From contig RPFO01001310.1 of the NCBI GenBank assembly GCA_009746045.1, positions 1 to 62,000 of the forward strand: a stretch of 62,000 bases of DNA, in the 5' to 3' direction. Positions within the stretch are counted from its first letter, which is position 1, and every line of letters begins with the position of its first letter. The stretch comes from Mesostigma viride (lineage: Eukaryota; Streptophyta; Mesostigmatophyceae; Mesostigmatales; Mesostigmataceae). The position numbers and the translations under genes were made by a program. The notes beneath the pieces were generated by a model. That model was not told where the DNA came from and searched no databases. It saw nothing but the letters and a program-made list of their open reading frames with translations. Of this stretch, positions 35,701-61,452 are shown piece by piece.

Positions 35701-36679
35701 TGAATTAAGTAGTTAGTTAATAAATCAGGTTGATTCAGATGAGGTCCCTGCTGGTTCCTTGTGGACTGGCCAGCCAGGGAGATATCTTGTTACATGGTCA
35801 GGCCCTTGCCGACCATGTAAGAACGAACCTGTTAGGCGACGCAGTGGCCAACATTGGACATACCGCCATATGTTTGTCTCCGCGATATGATTTTAGCTGA
35901 CATGCAGAGCACAGACACTGTTGGCGTCATCCGCTCAACCCCTCTTATTCAGACATGGGACCTCGGATATGTAGGATTAGTAGCGTTGCCCAGGCGGACA
36001 TTGTCAAAGACTACGACCCCCCAGTTGTGGGTCCTAGGAAATTTAACAAGCATGATTGTCTCCTTGTTGATAGGCATTAATTAATCCTTGATGATAGGCA
36101 TTGCTTGCGTGCAAGAGTAGCTCGAGGCCCATATTTTAGACTACTAGCTGAGCTGTGGACATACATGTAGTTATTGACGTCTTGACGGATATTGACGTCT
36201 TGGGGTGACTTCCACTATATCTTCTTTGGGGAATTCAGAGATCCCGGTCCCCCAACATGGACATGAGACTAATTAAAATCAATTAATCAATGTCATGAAT
36301 AGAGCGCGTTCATGACGTTCAGTCATGAACAGAGCCCTAACCTTTAACACATAAGAAAACAATTATGGCGGGCCATGTGACCAATCTAAGAAGCTTAGCC
36401 CCCAAACATATTGTTGTCTCACGTAATGAATCACTTGCTGATCAACAAATCGATGGTTATCTCATAGGCACAATGTACCTCTGACCATCATTGCTGGCCC
36501 ATGCATGCATGCACCAATGGCAGCCTACATGACACATACATCGCTTATTTGCCATGTAAAAAATGCGACAAAGTGTCCATATAGGTACTCATAGATTAGC
36601 ACAAATTCCTTAGCACGATGTGGACAACTTTACTTAACGGTGAAAGCCTGTCTCGCCCTTATTGCCTTGAGGGTTCCCG
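35701..36679. other. CACTA interior, no feature recognised
   Basis: Unique, moderately AT-rich sequence. The only frames are under 80 aa and carry no motif. Confidence 0.4.
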
Positions 36680-37625
36680 GCGATAGGTCCTGTCTGTTGG
36701 TCGACATTTTTCTTTTGCAGCTGGCCATCGTCGGTAGGTATGAATGATCTCGATGCTAGCAATTACGATGATGATACCCGAGGTAGTCTATACCTCGGAT
36801 CGAGAGCTTCTTCTTGTATGGCAATGCCGGCAGGGCGATGACGGTGACGGCCGTCACCGTCATCGCTCTCGACGGGCGTGATGGAAAGGACCTGTTTGAT
36901 AGGCGGCAGCTATTTTTAATATAGGTCGTTTACTATTACTCCCAATAAAGAGTTATGAGGTTGGCCCTCGGCATGGCGATCACGGGGCGATGACGGGGCG
37001 ATGACGGGGCGATGACGGGGCGTTGACGCGCGTGATGAATAGGATCTGTTTGATAGGCGGCGGCTATTGGTAATATAGTTTGTTGATTAAGAGAAGAGTT
37101 TAGATGTTGGCCCGTCGAGGGCGATGACGGTGACGGCGTCACCGTCATCGCCCTCGACGGGCGTCATGAATACGACCTTTTTTATATGCGGCGGCTATTG
37201 GTAGTATAGGTCGTTGACTATTACTCCGAATAAAGAGTTAAGAGGTTGGCCCTCGGCATGGCGATCACGGGGCGATGACGGGGCGATGACGGGGCGTTGA
37301 CGCGCGTGATGAATAGGATCTGTTTGATAGGCGGCGGCTATTGGTAATATAGATTGTTGATTAAGAGAAGAGTTTAGATGTTGGCCCGTCGAGGGCGATG
37401 ACGGTGACGGTCGTCACCGTCATCGCCCTCGACGGGCGTGATGATAAGCCCATGTTTGATATGCGGCAGCTATTGGTAGTATAGGTCGTTGACTATCACT
37501 CCGAATAAAGAGTTAACAGGTTAAGGCCCTCGGCCGGGCGATGACGGGGCGATGACGGGGCGTTGACGCTCGTGATGAATAGGACCTGTTTGATAGGCGG
37601 CGGCTATTGCTAATATATAGGTCGG
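36680..37625. repeat. Tandem ~275-bp units, each with a ~50-bp near-perfect palindrome
   Basis: At least three units. Each contains a long hairpin centred at about 36855, 37138 and 37413: arms cccgtcgagggcgatgacgg + tgacg with a 0-2 bp loop (the first is a 32-bp perfect palindrome on gcgatgacggtgacgg). Between hairpins are short direct repeats of ggggcgatgac and a common gcggcggctattggtaatat block (37057, 37331). It lies within the CACTA element. Confidence 0.88.
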
Positions 37626-37985
37626 ATATTTGTGTACCACCCCCCTCCTTCCCACGGCAGGTACGCAGCGACCCGCTGTTGTCCTGGCTGCAATTGTGTA
37701 TCACTTGTACGGTATTTGTGTATCACTTGTAGCGTATTTGTGTATCACTTGTCCTCCTTCCCACGGCAGGTACGCAGCGACCCGCTGATGTCCTGCCTGC
37801 AATTGTGTTATTTGTGTATCACTTGTACGGTATTTGTGTATCACTTGTAGCGTATTTGTGTATCACTTGTCCTCCTTCCCACGGCAGGTACGCAGCGACC
37901 CGCTGTTATACTGGCGGTATTTGTGTATCACTTGTAGCGTATTTGTGTATCACTTGTACGGTATTTGTGTACCACCACCCTCCAT
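37626..37985. repeat. Nested tandem repeat around GTATTTGTGTATCACTTGT
   Basis: Short units gtatttgtgtatcacttgta recur about ten times, interleaved three times with tccttcccacggcaggtacg + cagcgacccgctg at about 37650, 37760 and 37874. Frames reading VYHLYGICVSL are artefacts. Confidence 0.9.
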
Positions 37986-39954
<1,969 letters not shown>

Positions 39955-40350
39955 ATGCAGCTTGCAAACGGCAAGGGCAAGCACCCGGGTAAGAGCAAAG
40001 GCAACCGCACGAGCAAAGGAAAGGGAAACTGGAAGAGCAAGCACAAGGCCAAGGAAAGGATTAAGGCACTTGTGCTTGCCAAAAGGGCAGGCTCAAGGGA
40101 AATGACAAGGGCAGGGGCAGGCACAAGGGAAGCGGATAAGGGCAAGGGCAGGCGCAAGGGAAAGAGATTAGGACAAGTCAAGCACGAGGGAACGGACAAG
40201 GGCACGGGCAGGCACAAGGGAAAAGATGAAGACAAGGGCAGGCACTAGGGGAAGGATGAGGGCAACGGCAAACACTGGGGATCAAAGGATAGGGGCAAGG
40301 GCAGATGCTAGGGTAACAGTTAGGGCAAAGGCAGGCACAAGAGAAGAATA
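39955..40350. repeat. Degenerate AAGGGCARGCRCAAGGGAAA-type minisatellite
   Basis: Diverged ~18-30 bp units rich in aagggcaggcacaaggga. The Lys/Gly/Arg-rich frame at 39955-40248 (MQLANGKGKHPGKSKGNR...) follows from the repeat and is probably not a gene. Confidence 0.8.
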
Positions 40351-40584
40351 AGGGGCCGTGAAGTATAAGTGGAAATGCGGGTGGCGACATGGGGTTCGAT
40401 CGGGCCTGCTGATGCAAATGCAGATTTCAACTGCAGTGACAAACTCAAGCGTAGACATAGGCAACGACAAATTCCTTGCATGCGTGCCTTGCTCTTCACC
40501 GGCTGGCTCATTTGCTAGTTGTCTAACAGTTTCTACCGATAAACATCACTTGCCATTGTAAGGTCTGCCTTGCTGCCGTGCTAG

Positions 40585-40825
40585 TGGGTAGCTGGGTGAT
40601 CGTGCTTGTTCCTTGTCAAGGGAGGGATGCATGTGGAGTAGGTGGGTGGGTGTGCTTGTTCCTTGCCAAGGAAGGGATGCACAAAGGTTAGATAGGTGCA
40701 CGTGCTTGTTTCTTGTCAAGGGAGGGACGCACAAAGGGTAGGTGGGGGCACATGGTTGTGCCTCGTCAAGGGCGGGATGCACGAAGGGTAGGTGGGGGCA
40801 TGTGGTTGGTCCTTGTCTTTTCACC
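40585..40825. repeat. ~60-bp tandem repeat, four copies
   Basis: Units start near 40600, 40650, 40700 and 40760 and share gtgcttgttccttgtcaagg then gagggatgcacaaagggtag. Confidence 0.85.
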
Positions 40826-40935
40826 GCCCAAGCGATGGCGATGTAGCATGCATTATACATTTATTCGTGCATTAAAAATCACTTTCCTTACAAGCGGCCT
40901 TAGCCGACTCCATCTGCCGTTGCCATTTCTCCGTA

Positions 40936-41325
40936 TTGCATTGTCCGGACACGGTTTTTGTGTCGCAGGTCTTCCCCCGTAAAGGCACAAGCTGCCTGCG
41001 CGCGGAATTCTGTGCAGACACCTCGGTTTCCAACACGACGGCATCCCGCACATATCGAGCTCTGGATGTACAACATCTTCCCCCGGCGCACTTGCTCCCG
41101 GATGGAGCTTCTGTGCGGTGCCGACATCCCCGGAGCTGTCCTAAGCACTGCATGGAAACAGTATTTCAAGCCACGAAGAGAAGCCACGACTTTGATATTG
41201 ACTTGATATTGTCGTCAGAAGACTTGATATGCTCTTTCTGTGAAGGCGTTGGATTTTTGTGCATGACATGTAATCCTGCATGTAATAATGAAATGGTTTA
41301 TGAAATAGAAACTTGTCTTGCATGA
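40936..41325 (+). CDS. Unrecognised 129-aa Cys-rich frame in the CACTA element
   Basis: An open frame whose second half has closely spaced cysteines (LICSFCEGVGFLCMTCNPAC). A possible acceptor (TGTGTCGCAG) lies in its first part. Overlapping frames exist, and no homology is recognised. It could be an exon of a captured or transposon gene, or chance. Confidence 0.2.
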   Translation: MHCPDTVFVSQVFPRKGTSCLRAEFCADTSVSNTTASRTYRALDVQHLPPAHLLPDGASVRCRHPRSCPKHCMETVFQATKRSHDFDIDLILSSEDLICSFCEGVGFLCMTCNPACNNEMVYEIETCLA

Positions 41326-41519
41326 GCCTTGCTGCAAATGCCATTCATTTTTATTTTTTTTTCCGGGTAAATGGGTGTTAGGGGTTAGGTTGACCGAAAT
41401 GATAAGTGAAATTCCTTCAGTGAAATTCTAAGTGACATGCGTACTGCAATTCAGAACGACATAGCGACATGATAGTGTAGTACCGGTAGTGTACGCGAGA
41501 AGCATACGACGTCGTAACC

Positions 41520-41755
41520 TACGGGACCGAGTACCGGGATCGTAAACTACCAGGTGGTAAATTACCGTACGTACATTACCACGTCGGAATCTTACCACGT
41601 CGTAATCTTACCACGTCGGAATCTTACCACGTCGTAACTTACCACCTCGTAACTTACGGCGTGGGATCGTAGGTAGGATCTCAGCGATAACTTACTGCGT
41701 GGGATCGTAGGTGAGATGTATATAGTAAGAATGAGCCGAGGCGTAATTTACCACC
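41520..41755. repeat. CACTA subterminal repeat region, right
   Basis: Closely spaced copies of taccacgtcgtaatct / taccacgtcggaatct and gcgtgggatcgtaggt. The matching left side (31095-31320) has the same word family. In CACTA elements such repeats bind the transposase. Confidence 0.7.
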
Positions 41756-41808
41756 TGGTAATTTACGCCTCGGATCCTTTTTACCACCCTCGGACGAAAA
41801 GTATAGTG
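41756..41808 (-). repeat. CACTA terminal inverted repeat, right
   Basis: Reverse complement of 31069-31121. The target duplication AAT follows. Confidence 0.93.
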
Positions 41809-42040
41809 AATGCTGCACAGAGAGTCACCAAAGTCCACTCCCCACCGGGCGGCTCCGGAAGATCGATGGCCAGCAGGGGCACTGCACTCCGCCATAACCG
41901 GCAAGCCTTGGTCTGCGTATAATCAGGCACTTTGCCCGCAAACGCGAGGAGCCGGTCAAGGGAGAAAGCCGGATCCTCACCCTTGGCGACGGTGAACGCT
42001 CCATTCCATTCCGCGATGGCCTTGACGTGCTCAACTCAGT
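41809..42040 (-). pseudogene. Retrotransposon gag C-terminal segment after a frameshift
   Basis: On the minus strand, in another frame from the main gag, the sequence reads HVKAIAEWNGAFTVAKGEDP and ends LVTLCAA at the CACTA insertion. Without the insertion it runs directly into FKRLLRKRAEGEKG of pol. So gag and pol were one frame here; the break between the main gag frame and this piece is a small indel near 42030-42045. Confidence 0.75.
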
Positions 42041-43473
42041 GGGTACTCTAGCCGCAGTTGCTGCCACAGCTGCTCTGCCGGGTCGACATCGAAGATGATC
42101 GAGTCGAGATCCGGTGTGCCCATGTCCGTGAGCGCAAACCATATGTCCGTGCGATGACATCGGTCCACGAGCGCTCGGTAATGCTGGACCAAAACCTGGA
42201 CCTTCTTCTTGGTCAGGTCATGGAAAAAAAGGTGAATAAAATCCATCACCATCTCATGGCGAAGAGGATACCCCGAGGCATAACGATAAGTGTTACAATG
42301 AGCTCGGAAGAGCTCATAGGCTTCCTCTAAAGTCGCACCCGTGCCTGCTGAGGTGAACTTCTCGCGAAGCTCCACCTTGGGCAGCGATGGCACACGAGTG
42401 GATTCGCCATGCACGCCGTACGGCATGCGGTGGGGTCGCTGGACCTCGTCGCCCTCACCCCATGGTATGCTGGCTACCTCCCGCTCGACTTGGCCCCAGC
42501 CGAAGTCTGACCGAGTGCCGCCAAGCCTGGGCCGCCCTGCGGTGCCACCCAACGGCGTTGCTGCCGCCGTCATGGGTGGCCGACCTGTGCTAAACAAGCC
42601 ACCTGATGCTCCCCCCCTGGGGGCTGCACCATACCCGCCGCGCCACGATAACGTGCCTTGGTTGGGTGCCCGTAGGTTCCCCCCCAGCGTATAAGATGCG
42701 TCGGCAGTCGACCGGGTGCCTACCCGACCGACGTTCGGCTGCAGCTCGTCATCCTGCGCCATTTCCCCGTCGCCCCGCCGTTGACCGCTTGGTCCGACGC
42801 GTGGCTGACTGGGCTCAACGTTGCGTAGTGGACCTGTCCCACTGCGCTCTTCGTCGAAGTGTCCGCGTTGGTCGCGCAGCGCCTCATGTCGCCGCGCTTC
42901 CTCGGCAGCGGCCTCCTCGTCGGCAGCCTGCCTGGCCTCGGCGTCGCGTTGGGCCGCAGCTTGGCAGGCGCGTGCAGCTTCCGTGGTTGCCTCCGCCTGC
43001 CGCCGTTGCTCAGCGCGCTCCGTAGCACGCCTCGCTTCAGCCGTAGATTCCGCGCGCTCCAAAGCAAGTCGCACAGTTTCTTCAACAAGCGTCGCCTGTT
43101 GCGATAACTGCGTCGCTTGCTGAGCTCGGAGTGCCGCCAGCTCTGCCGCTTGCTCTTGCAGCAGGCGCAGCACTTGGGTAAGAGCACCACCGTCCCCTGC
43201 CGAAGAAAGGGAAGGCGCTCCATTACCTAACAAAGCGGTGTCCGCACTAGTGCCGAGACGACCGCTGGGCGGGTCAGTTCCTTGACCGCCCGTAGCTGCC
43301 GGCGCTGACCCACCACTGCCTGATGCTGTGGGGTCAGTTCCTGACATGTTGATGGTGGTATCGACCCTGGAGAGCTCCTGCCCGTCGGTGTCGACGCCCG
43401 TGTTGGCACAGCCTGCGTGGCTTGCCAAAAACGCTGTGACCGACCTAGTGTGATATGACATAAACTGCCACAA
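42031..43473 (-). pseudogene. Retrotransposon gag
   Basis: 480 codons. The N-terminal ~110 residues are Gly/Ser/Thr-rich; ~110-200 is a long Ala/Glu/Arg/Gln coiled-coil-like helix (LQEQAAELAALRAQQATQLS). A disordered Gly-rich linker and a globular C-terminal part follow (ELFRAHCNTYRYASGYPLRH, FDVDPAEQLWQQLRLEY). This fits a gypsy-type Gag that forms the particle. A premature stop from a frameshift ends it at 42031. Met-480-start 43473 lies 150 bp inside the 5' LTR edge; a second Met (MSGTDPTASG) 43 codons on is possible. Confidence 0.8.
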
Positions 43474-43622
43474 CCACTACCAAGTAGCAACGGTCTAATC
43501 TGAAAGACTTAATGGTTGATCAGGCCACTATGTGTGCTAGTCTTCCCCAGAAAACTGCACACCGTCTCTCTTTGCTGAAATGAAAATGTTCCTTTGCAGA
43601 TGGAGCTAGTCTCTTCGAGTAA

Positions 43623-44877
43623 TGAAAAAGAGGGCTCTCAGCCGAGGACAAGGAACTGTCCCTCGTGCCTGATGACCACCTTCTTGATCCCCTTGTGTAC
43701 CGTCGCGTGCCGCGTTTGAATATCCTTGCTGGGGCGTTAGCTAGACGCTCCAACTACTCTAATTGCGACAATATGATGGTGCAAGAGGGTGCTTTTGCCT
43801 CCCCTGCTATAGAATGTTCAATGCTTTCACAACACACACTTTGCACAGTCTGCTGATGAAGCCGCACATGCGGAATTTATTGAGAAAGTTAATACAATTA
43901 CAACACGTTGATAGTCTCAATATCGATGCACTCCATGCTCACGAGCCCGCAGTTAGGCAGCGCTCCATGACATGCTACCGGCCTTGCTCCCAAGGAAAGG
44001 GAGAAAAACGAAGGCCACTAACGAGAGACTCGAAGAGACTACACGCTGCGTGAGAGTCCTCTTCGACTATGAACCAAACCATTCGTCATGCCACACGCAT
44101 GACACACGCCACACTTGTCAGTCCAGCCAGGAATGCCAAAACTATCTTGCTGCCTGAACCATGCAAATAGAAACCGCATTCCAGTTGCCGTCCTGGCTTT
44201 CTACCACACATGCCAACAAAAGCAGGAAGGCATCCCGACAAATCTAAATTGCTACCCTGTTGCCGATCTCATCTCCTAGAGGCTCCGGCATTTCTGTCCC
44301 TGGAAATGTCCGGCATTGAGTCACGTCCACCAAGGTCGAAGCATAATATCCTTCAGACAATCTGCACGCTCACACCTTGCGTGTGAGTGGCCCAGCAAAC
44401 ATTGCGTCCAATCGTTCCTTTCTAGAAGAAATCCCTTTGTAGGGCTGCCAGCGATTTCGCATTCATTCCAGCGATCTGGCTCCGCACCGCAAATTGTCCT
44501 TTTCCATTTTCTGTCCAGTCCTCATAACGTTGACCCGCTATTCTACACCACAAAGACACCTGGCCTGTCAATAGCCTTGGCGCTGTTGAAGTCCAGCAGT
44601 CCAGCTCCAGCTCCAGCTCCAGCTGTCCTAACTCGCGTATGATCCTCTCGACGCTGCGCACTTGTGCTGCCGTCCGCTCAAGTCAGTGCTGCGCGCCCAG
44701 CTGTGCCTGGCCCGGCGCGCGCGCACGTACACTTTCGTCCGCTCTTATGCTGCTAGCGCTAGTGTACCCCCCCGGTCACTAGCCTTTGTCGAAAATGCGT
44801 AGAAAACAAATTCCTTGCGCACGTCACCGGTCTTGTGCATAGTGGGCGCCCGGATGACATAGCTCGCGTCCGTGACA
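43623..44877 (-). repeat. Right (5') LTR, lacking the ~140-bp edge segment
   Basis: Matches 23135-24388 with roughly a dozen and a half small differences over 1.25 kb. The outer end is GTGACA. The inner end joins ttactcgaagagactagctc on the element strand; no obvious tRNA primer site (TGG...) is seen there. Confidence 0.85.
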
Positions 44878-45735
44878 CCTTGGCCTGGCCGGCCGGCCAC
44901 GCCTGAGCTCCGCCTCGATCTCAAGACGACACCACGGAAAACTTCCCTGCTTCAGGCCGCTTCAAGCTGGTTGGCAGTTGGCTTCCCGACTGCGAGGACG
45001 ACACGATGACCCGGCCGGATCGGCATGGCGTGGGGGCAACTCCACGAGCTCCGTCGCTGGTGGAGCAATGTACCCCGCCCTGCCCCGGCTGTCAAGTGCA
45101 ACCTGTTCAATTAGGTCGTCATTCTGACGATCCTGACCTATACGGCGCGCCGAGACGTGGACGCTGATGCAGGAGCTGGAGAAATGACTCGACGGCACCG
45201 TCACCAAGATGCTGCGCACGGCGCTTAATATTCCCTTTGGTGATGCAGGCGATATTTGTAATTAACTTTTGTGTAATTATTTTCCAATGTCAAGATTAGC
45301 ACAGTACTCCGTGGCATGCCCATGGCTTGTAACCATTGGAGTCACTGCCGCTAAGGCAGCCATGCCTAGAATGTTTGCCTAGCTGTGCCAACACACCTAG
45401 TCACGTGCCGCCAACGCACGGTACACAACCAGCCATAGCCTTATTAGCCTAGTCCTAGTACAGCCATGCTACGCCCTGGCTATGTTCAGATTACTTGCCC
45501 ACGCTATACTTGTTATGCTACGCTTACATGGGTCTTATTGCACCCACAGTTTGCCGGATCGTTAGCGTGTCCGTTTAGCTAACGCGCCCGATTGCGGCTG
45601 TGGCATGCCTTTGGCATGAAGTGAGACTGGGGGTCTCTGCCCTTTCTCCTGTAGTGCACACACAGGGATTAAAAGCACTTCGGTGCTCCGTGACTCCCCA
45701 ACGGGAGCACGAGTTTAATTAATTAATTAATTAAT
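44878..45735 (+). mobile_element. LINE ORF2 C-terminal part and 3' UTR (right half of split copy)
   Basis: Frames broken by stops read GSWLPDCEDDT, RIGMAWGQLHELRRWWS, VKCNLFN, AETWTLMQELEK and LDGTVTKMLRTALNIPFG, the typical post-RT region of LINE ORF2. From about 45330 the sequence matches the family 3' UTR and ends with the hairpin (ggtgctccgtgactccccaa) and TTAA tail (45716-45735). It continues the ORF2 fragment left of the LTR element. Confidence 0.8.
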
Positions 45736-45777
45736 GCCCATGGATGCGCATGATACGCAACTAGTAACTTTCTAATT
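45736..45777 (+). mobile_element. LINE fragment, left flank of copy H
   Basis: Ends with ACTTTCTAATT (45767-45777), the target duplication of the LINE copy inserted at 45778-47224. Its continuation is at 47236. Confidence 0.5.
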
Positions 45778-47224
45778 GATCAATTCATTAATTAATAAAA
45801 CTCGTGCTCCCGTTGGGGAGTGACACACACGGAGTACCGTAGACCGTAGTGCTCTTCATCCCTGTGTGTGCACAACAGGAAGAAAGGGCAGAGACCCCCT
45901 TTCTCCTTCATGCCAGCGACACATGCCATAGCAGCAATCGGACACGATAGAATATCCGGCAAGTTCCGACTGTGGGTGCCATAAGACCCATGTTGTGAGC
46001 ATATCATAACAAGGAGCGTGGGCAAGTAATCTGATCATATGCCAGGACGTAGCATGGCTGTACAAAGGCTAAGCTAAGGCTATGGCTGGTTGTGTACCAC
46101 GTGCGTTAGTTAGCGGGGCACGTGACTAGGTACACAATATGGTGGCTCGGCTAGGCAAACATACTAGGCATGGCTGCCATGGCAGCAGTGACTACCAATT
46201 ATTCAAGCTAGGTCTATTCTAGCCCGCAGGGGGGCGACCACATCTTGTGGTTGATATCATCAGGTCCGGGCCGCCCCTCCAGTATACACCTTGGGCTTCT
46301 GCGGGTCCTGCTGTGGTGGAGGTATTCCGGCCACAGGTCGCGTCGCTGCTGCTGCTGGGCGGGGGTCAGGTCGTTGTCCAGCGTCCAGGTGAGGTCGTGC
46401 ATCCGCTTGCGACGAGAGAGGAACCGCTGCTTGTCCTCAGGTGAGGGGAAGGTGAGCAGGACTGGTGCCGAGGGGGGCCGCCTTGTCCCGTGAGTGGGGA
46501 AGGCGGTGGCACCCGCGCAGTTCTACCTCACCTACCACTAACCAGGCCCGTGAGGGTAAGGAGCTGGTTCTTGAGCTCGTCGGCAAGGGTGGTTGACGTC
46601 TCACCTGGCTTCTGGGGGAAACGACGCAGCACCACTCGGCACTCGCGGCGAGCGCTGTCTGTGGCCTCCCGTTGTTCGGCCTGGCGGTGGTCCTCCAGCT
46701 CCTGGAGTTTCGTGGCGATGGCGTCAGTGGTTGAGGCGGTCGCTGACCGCAGCAGGTCCGCGTAGGAGAGCGGCGGAAGGTCAGCATCCTGCCGGGGTGG
46801 CTGGAATGCGATGGTGGCTGTCTGCTCCGCTATCTTTGGGACCTGTGTGGCCAGGGACTCAGTGTGGGCGGTGATGGCTTCAAGCTTCTTCATGAGCAGG
46901 CCGCACTTGCGCCCTCCACCTGGTTAATTGGCGAGATACAAGTGCAGCGTGCGTTTCAGATGCCTGCGCCGCGGTGTGTAGCGCCGTGAACTGAGGTTGG
47001 AGCTTGTGGACGACCCTGGTTTCCACGTTGGAGACCCGGGCCTCCACCATGTTGAGCGTGGTGTTCAGCGAGGTCATCTTCTCGGCCAGCAGCCAGGTCC
47101 CGCGTGCTCCTCCAGCACTGCTCGGATGTCATCCTTGGAGAGGGAGGGAGCCGATGTGGCTGCCGGCTGCGCGGGCCGGGGCTGGGGTGCTGAGCGCTCT
47201 GGCGATGTCGCCTAGGCCGCGCTG
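45778..47224 (-). mobile_element. LINE copy H, minus strand, 5'-truncated ORF1-only element
   Basis: Flanked by an 11-bp target-site duplication ACTTTCTAATT (45767-45777 and 47225-47235). On the minus strand: ORF1 coiled-coil part (MTSLNTTLNMVEARVSNVET, 47077 on), middle part (46893-46528, MKKLEAITAHTESLATQVPK then RRFPQKPGETSTTLADELKN), C-terminal HDLTWTLDNDLTPAQQQQRR and INHKMW (46402-46214). The 3' UTR follows, ending in ctcccgttggggagt (plus strand) and a taattaat tail. Again ORF1 joins the 3' UTR directly. Its 3' end faces that of the neighbouring plus-strand LINE. Confidence 0.85.
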
Positions 47225-47235
47225 ACTTTCTAATT

Positions 47236-47480
47236 ACATATTCCCTTTGGTGTGCACATTAGCAATGAGGATTTGTATGCTGATTTACCATATGTTTCCC
47301 ACATTCTTAGGCACAAGCGCCTAGGCCTAGCCGGGCACCTGGCACGCACAGATCAGGTAGATACATCAGACAGACTAGCTGGCACCAATAAGGCCGCACA
47401 GCCGGGCATTTTGTCCTCATGCAGGTGGCATGCCCCATGCTGCGCGCGCCGGCCGGGCCTCCCTCAGTGATCTTTCCCCG
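47236..47480 (+). pseudogene. LINE ORF2 C-terminal fragment interrupted by copy H
   Basis: Reads HISNEDLYADLPYVSHILRH then KRLGLAGHLARTDQVDTS, homologous to the fragment at 34336. It continues a LINE whose left part is 45736-45777. Confidence 0.7.
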
Positions 47481-49915
47481 ATCTCGATTGGCTTGGCATG
47501 GACATGTGCTACCCTCAACAGGGCATGTCGGGCTCGTGAACGCCCGGGGAACCTCCTGGTTTGTCTGTAACATGGAGGCAGATGACGCGTAAATTTAGTT
47601 AGGTGGCAGACAGTAATGAAGGCTACCACCCCTCGGTCGGTGGGGCCTCCGCGTGTGACCAAGTTTGGCATGCATAGCAATGCGGGCCGTGGTGCCCACA
47701 ACCCTGTAAAGTTCTAGGAACTAGACACAGCTACATCCATCCACCCCATCCCGTCTTCATTTCCCTGAGGACTTATGCTCACGTGACGCAGTTGTGTGTA
47801 AATTAATTAATTAATTAATTAGTAATCACAATGGTGACTTCTAGGCTCGTATATAGCCAGTAGAAAATTGGTCCACTGCCTGGCATGAAGCCAGCAACCC
47901 ATGCAGCTGCTGGTTACTAGAGCACATGGCCGTCACCCACATCCGCGCAACCTGCCATGGGTTGAAGGAGGGCTGCCACCTGGAGCCGATTAATTCTAAG
48001 CAGCTACCGCGCTAAGTCACCATCCTGTAAGGTAGAGGAGCGAAGACATTGCCATGCATCCTAGCCCTCTAGCCATTGCATCCTAGCCCTCTAGCCATTG
48101 CATCGGCATCCAAAGGCCAGGCATGTGTCATTCCATCAAGTAACGCCCATAATGGCAACGACACGCCATGGACGTCTAATTAGCCAACCCCAGCCCGCTT
48201 GGCGCGTGCACAGGATCATCAATGTGTCTTCTTTGAGTGGAAGTGGAAAATGTTTGAAGGAAATCGCAGCGGATGGAAAACCATGCACTGATGGCATGCA
48301 TGTCTAATGAAGTTGCAAACCGCAGCATCACGACAACTGCTGCCCATAGACTAATAACTTGACATGTGTTCCCGTTAGAGAGGCACGGAGCATTAACCCT
48401 AATGATATGGTGATGGAAGCACTGTGTCATTCCTACTGCTGCCCATGCAGACTGCACCAACGCCAGACACCATGGCCATCAATCTAGGCCTCATTAACTG
48501 TGGCGAGGGCCGGTTTTGCGTCAGTGGCCTGTCATCTCTGGAGTGGGTTCACGTAGTAGCCGCTGAGAAGCAGACAAACGAGCTTCCACTATACAGTGCA
48601 GACATGGGAAACGAACGAATACAGCCAATAGTTTGCAATTAGAACATTGACGACCACGACATGAACTTCTGATGTCGGCTACCGCAGCAATTTATACACA
48701 CATGGAGGGATGCAGCGAAACTCACTAATTACACGTGCCCTAAGGCGTACATACTTCTAGTAGAACCTTTCCCCTTAGGTTGTGGGTGAGCCCAGCAGGA
48801 AACTCTCAGGCTCGAGGAAAGGCTAAAATGCTTTTCCAGCTTGCCTCCATGTGTCGTAGTCGTGTTGCTGGACACGATTACGCCCCCAGTTGCCGGCCCT
48901 GTACCTCTAAGAAGGTGGGATTGCGCTGCCCCCCGTGCGCACATGTCAAAAAGTGTCTACCGTCCTCCATTGTCTCAGATTGCGTTGAAGGCTTCAATTG
49001 CAATTGCTAATTCATCAGGCCCTTCTGGCGGATCTCCGTGCTACACACATAACAAGGAAGGAATTGCAAAGTAGTTAGATGTTTTTGCGCGCCTAGTAAC
49101 TATATTATGGCTGCCTTTACCATGCGCCGTTACTTTGGGCACACCACACACCGCGGACAGTACGTCGCCAGCAACAGATTTGACCGTCGAATCCATATGG
49201 GCTCGTCCTCGTTCATGAGCTCATCACCATATGGGCTCATCATCATCTCAGGTTCATGGCGTAGACTTGTGGTGGCGAAGTAACGAACAAAACCTTCCAG
49301 CAACAGGCAATTTATCCTCGATTTCATTTGTTCTTATGTCAGTACAATGAAATTCTTTCCACTTTCACCAGGCTTTCATAAATCATAATCTACCGGCAAC
49401 ATGCATGTAATCTATCGGCAATACGCAACCTCCAGTCAGTGGGAACTGGGAAGTGGCCACTGCGTGTGCAGGTGGGGCGCAAAATACATAACAAGGACGC
49501 GAGCAACGACGTGAGAAGAACTACCTACTGCCATACCAGCGGTGCATGATTGCTCACTGGACTGTAGACACTAGACAGATCTGCCACCAGTCCTGCCAAA
49601 TGGGCGAGGGATGGCAGCAGAAGCCATGCAATATAGCGGCAAATATAAAGCGGCAAAGGCTGCTGCCAGCCGACAACACGCCGAAAAAACCATAGCGTGC
49701 TCAGCTGGTCATTATTCCGAGCTGCATTACATTGCCGACGCCGGATATTTTCGTATAATTCACAGCAGCTGTCGGCTGCATGTGGTTTATCTCGACTAAT
49801 AATTTTAGTCTGAGGGTTCCTTCGAGGCATTGCAGTTGTTACTTATTCTTACGGAGCTAAATGCAAGGTTGTGCTAATTGACTTCTGAATTCTGGTTACA
49901 CCGAACGGTTTACCA
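47481..49915. other. Intergenic region between transposon nest and Pumilio gene
   Basis: No convincing gene. Contains a TTAA run (47800-47822) and a duplicated atcctagccctctagccatt (about 48058 and 48081). The best frames (48424-48642 and 48780-49010, plus) are under 80 aa with no motif. The last few hundred bases are presumably the promoter and 5' UTR of the Pumilio gene; no clear TATA element is assigned. Confidence 0.45.

Positions 49916-61452
<11,537 letters not shown>

Noticed and set aside
39955-40248. Lys-rich 97-aa protein
   Set aside because: Arises from a degenerate aagggcaggcacaaggg minisatellite.
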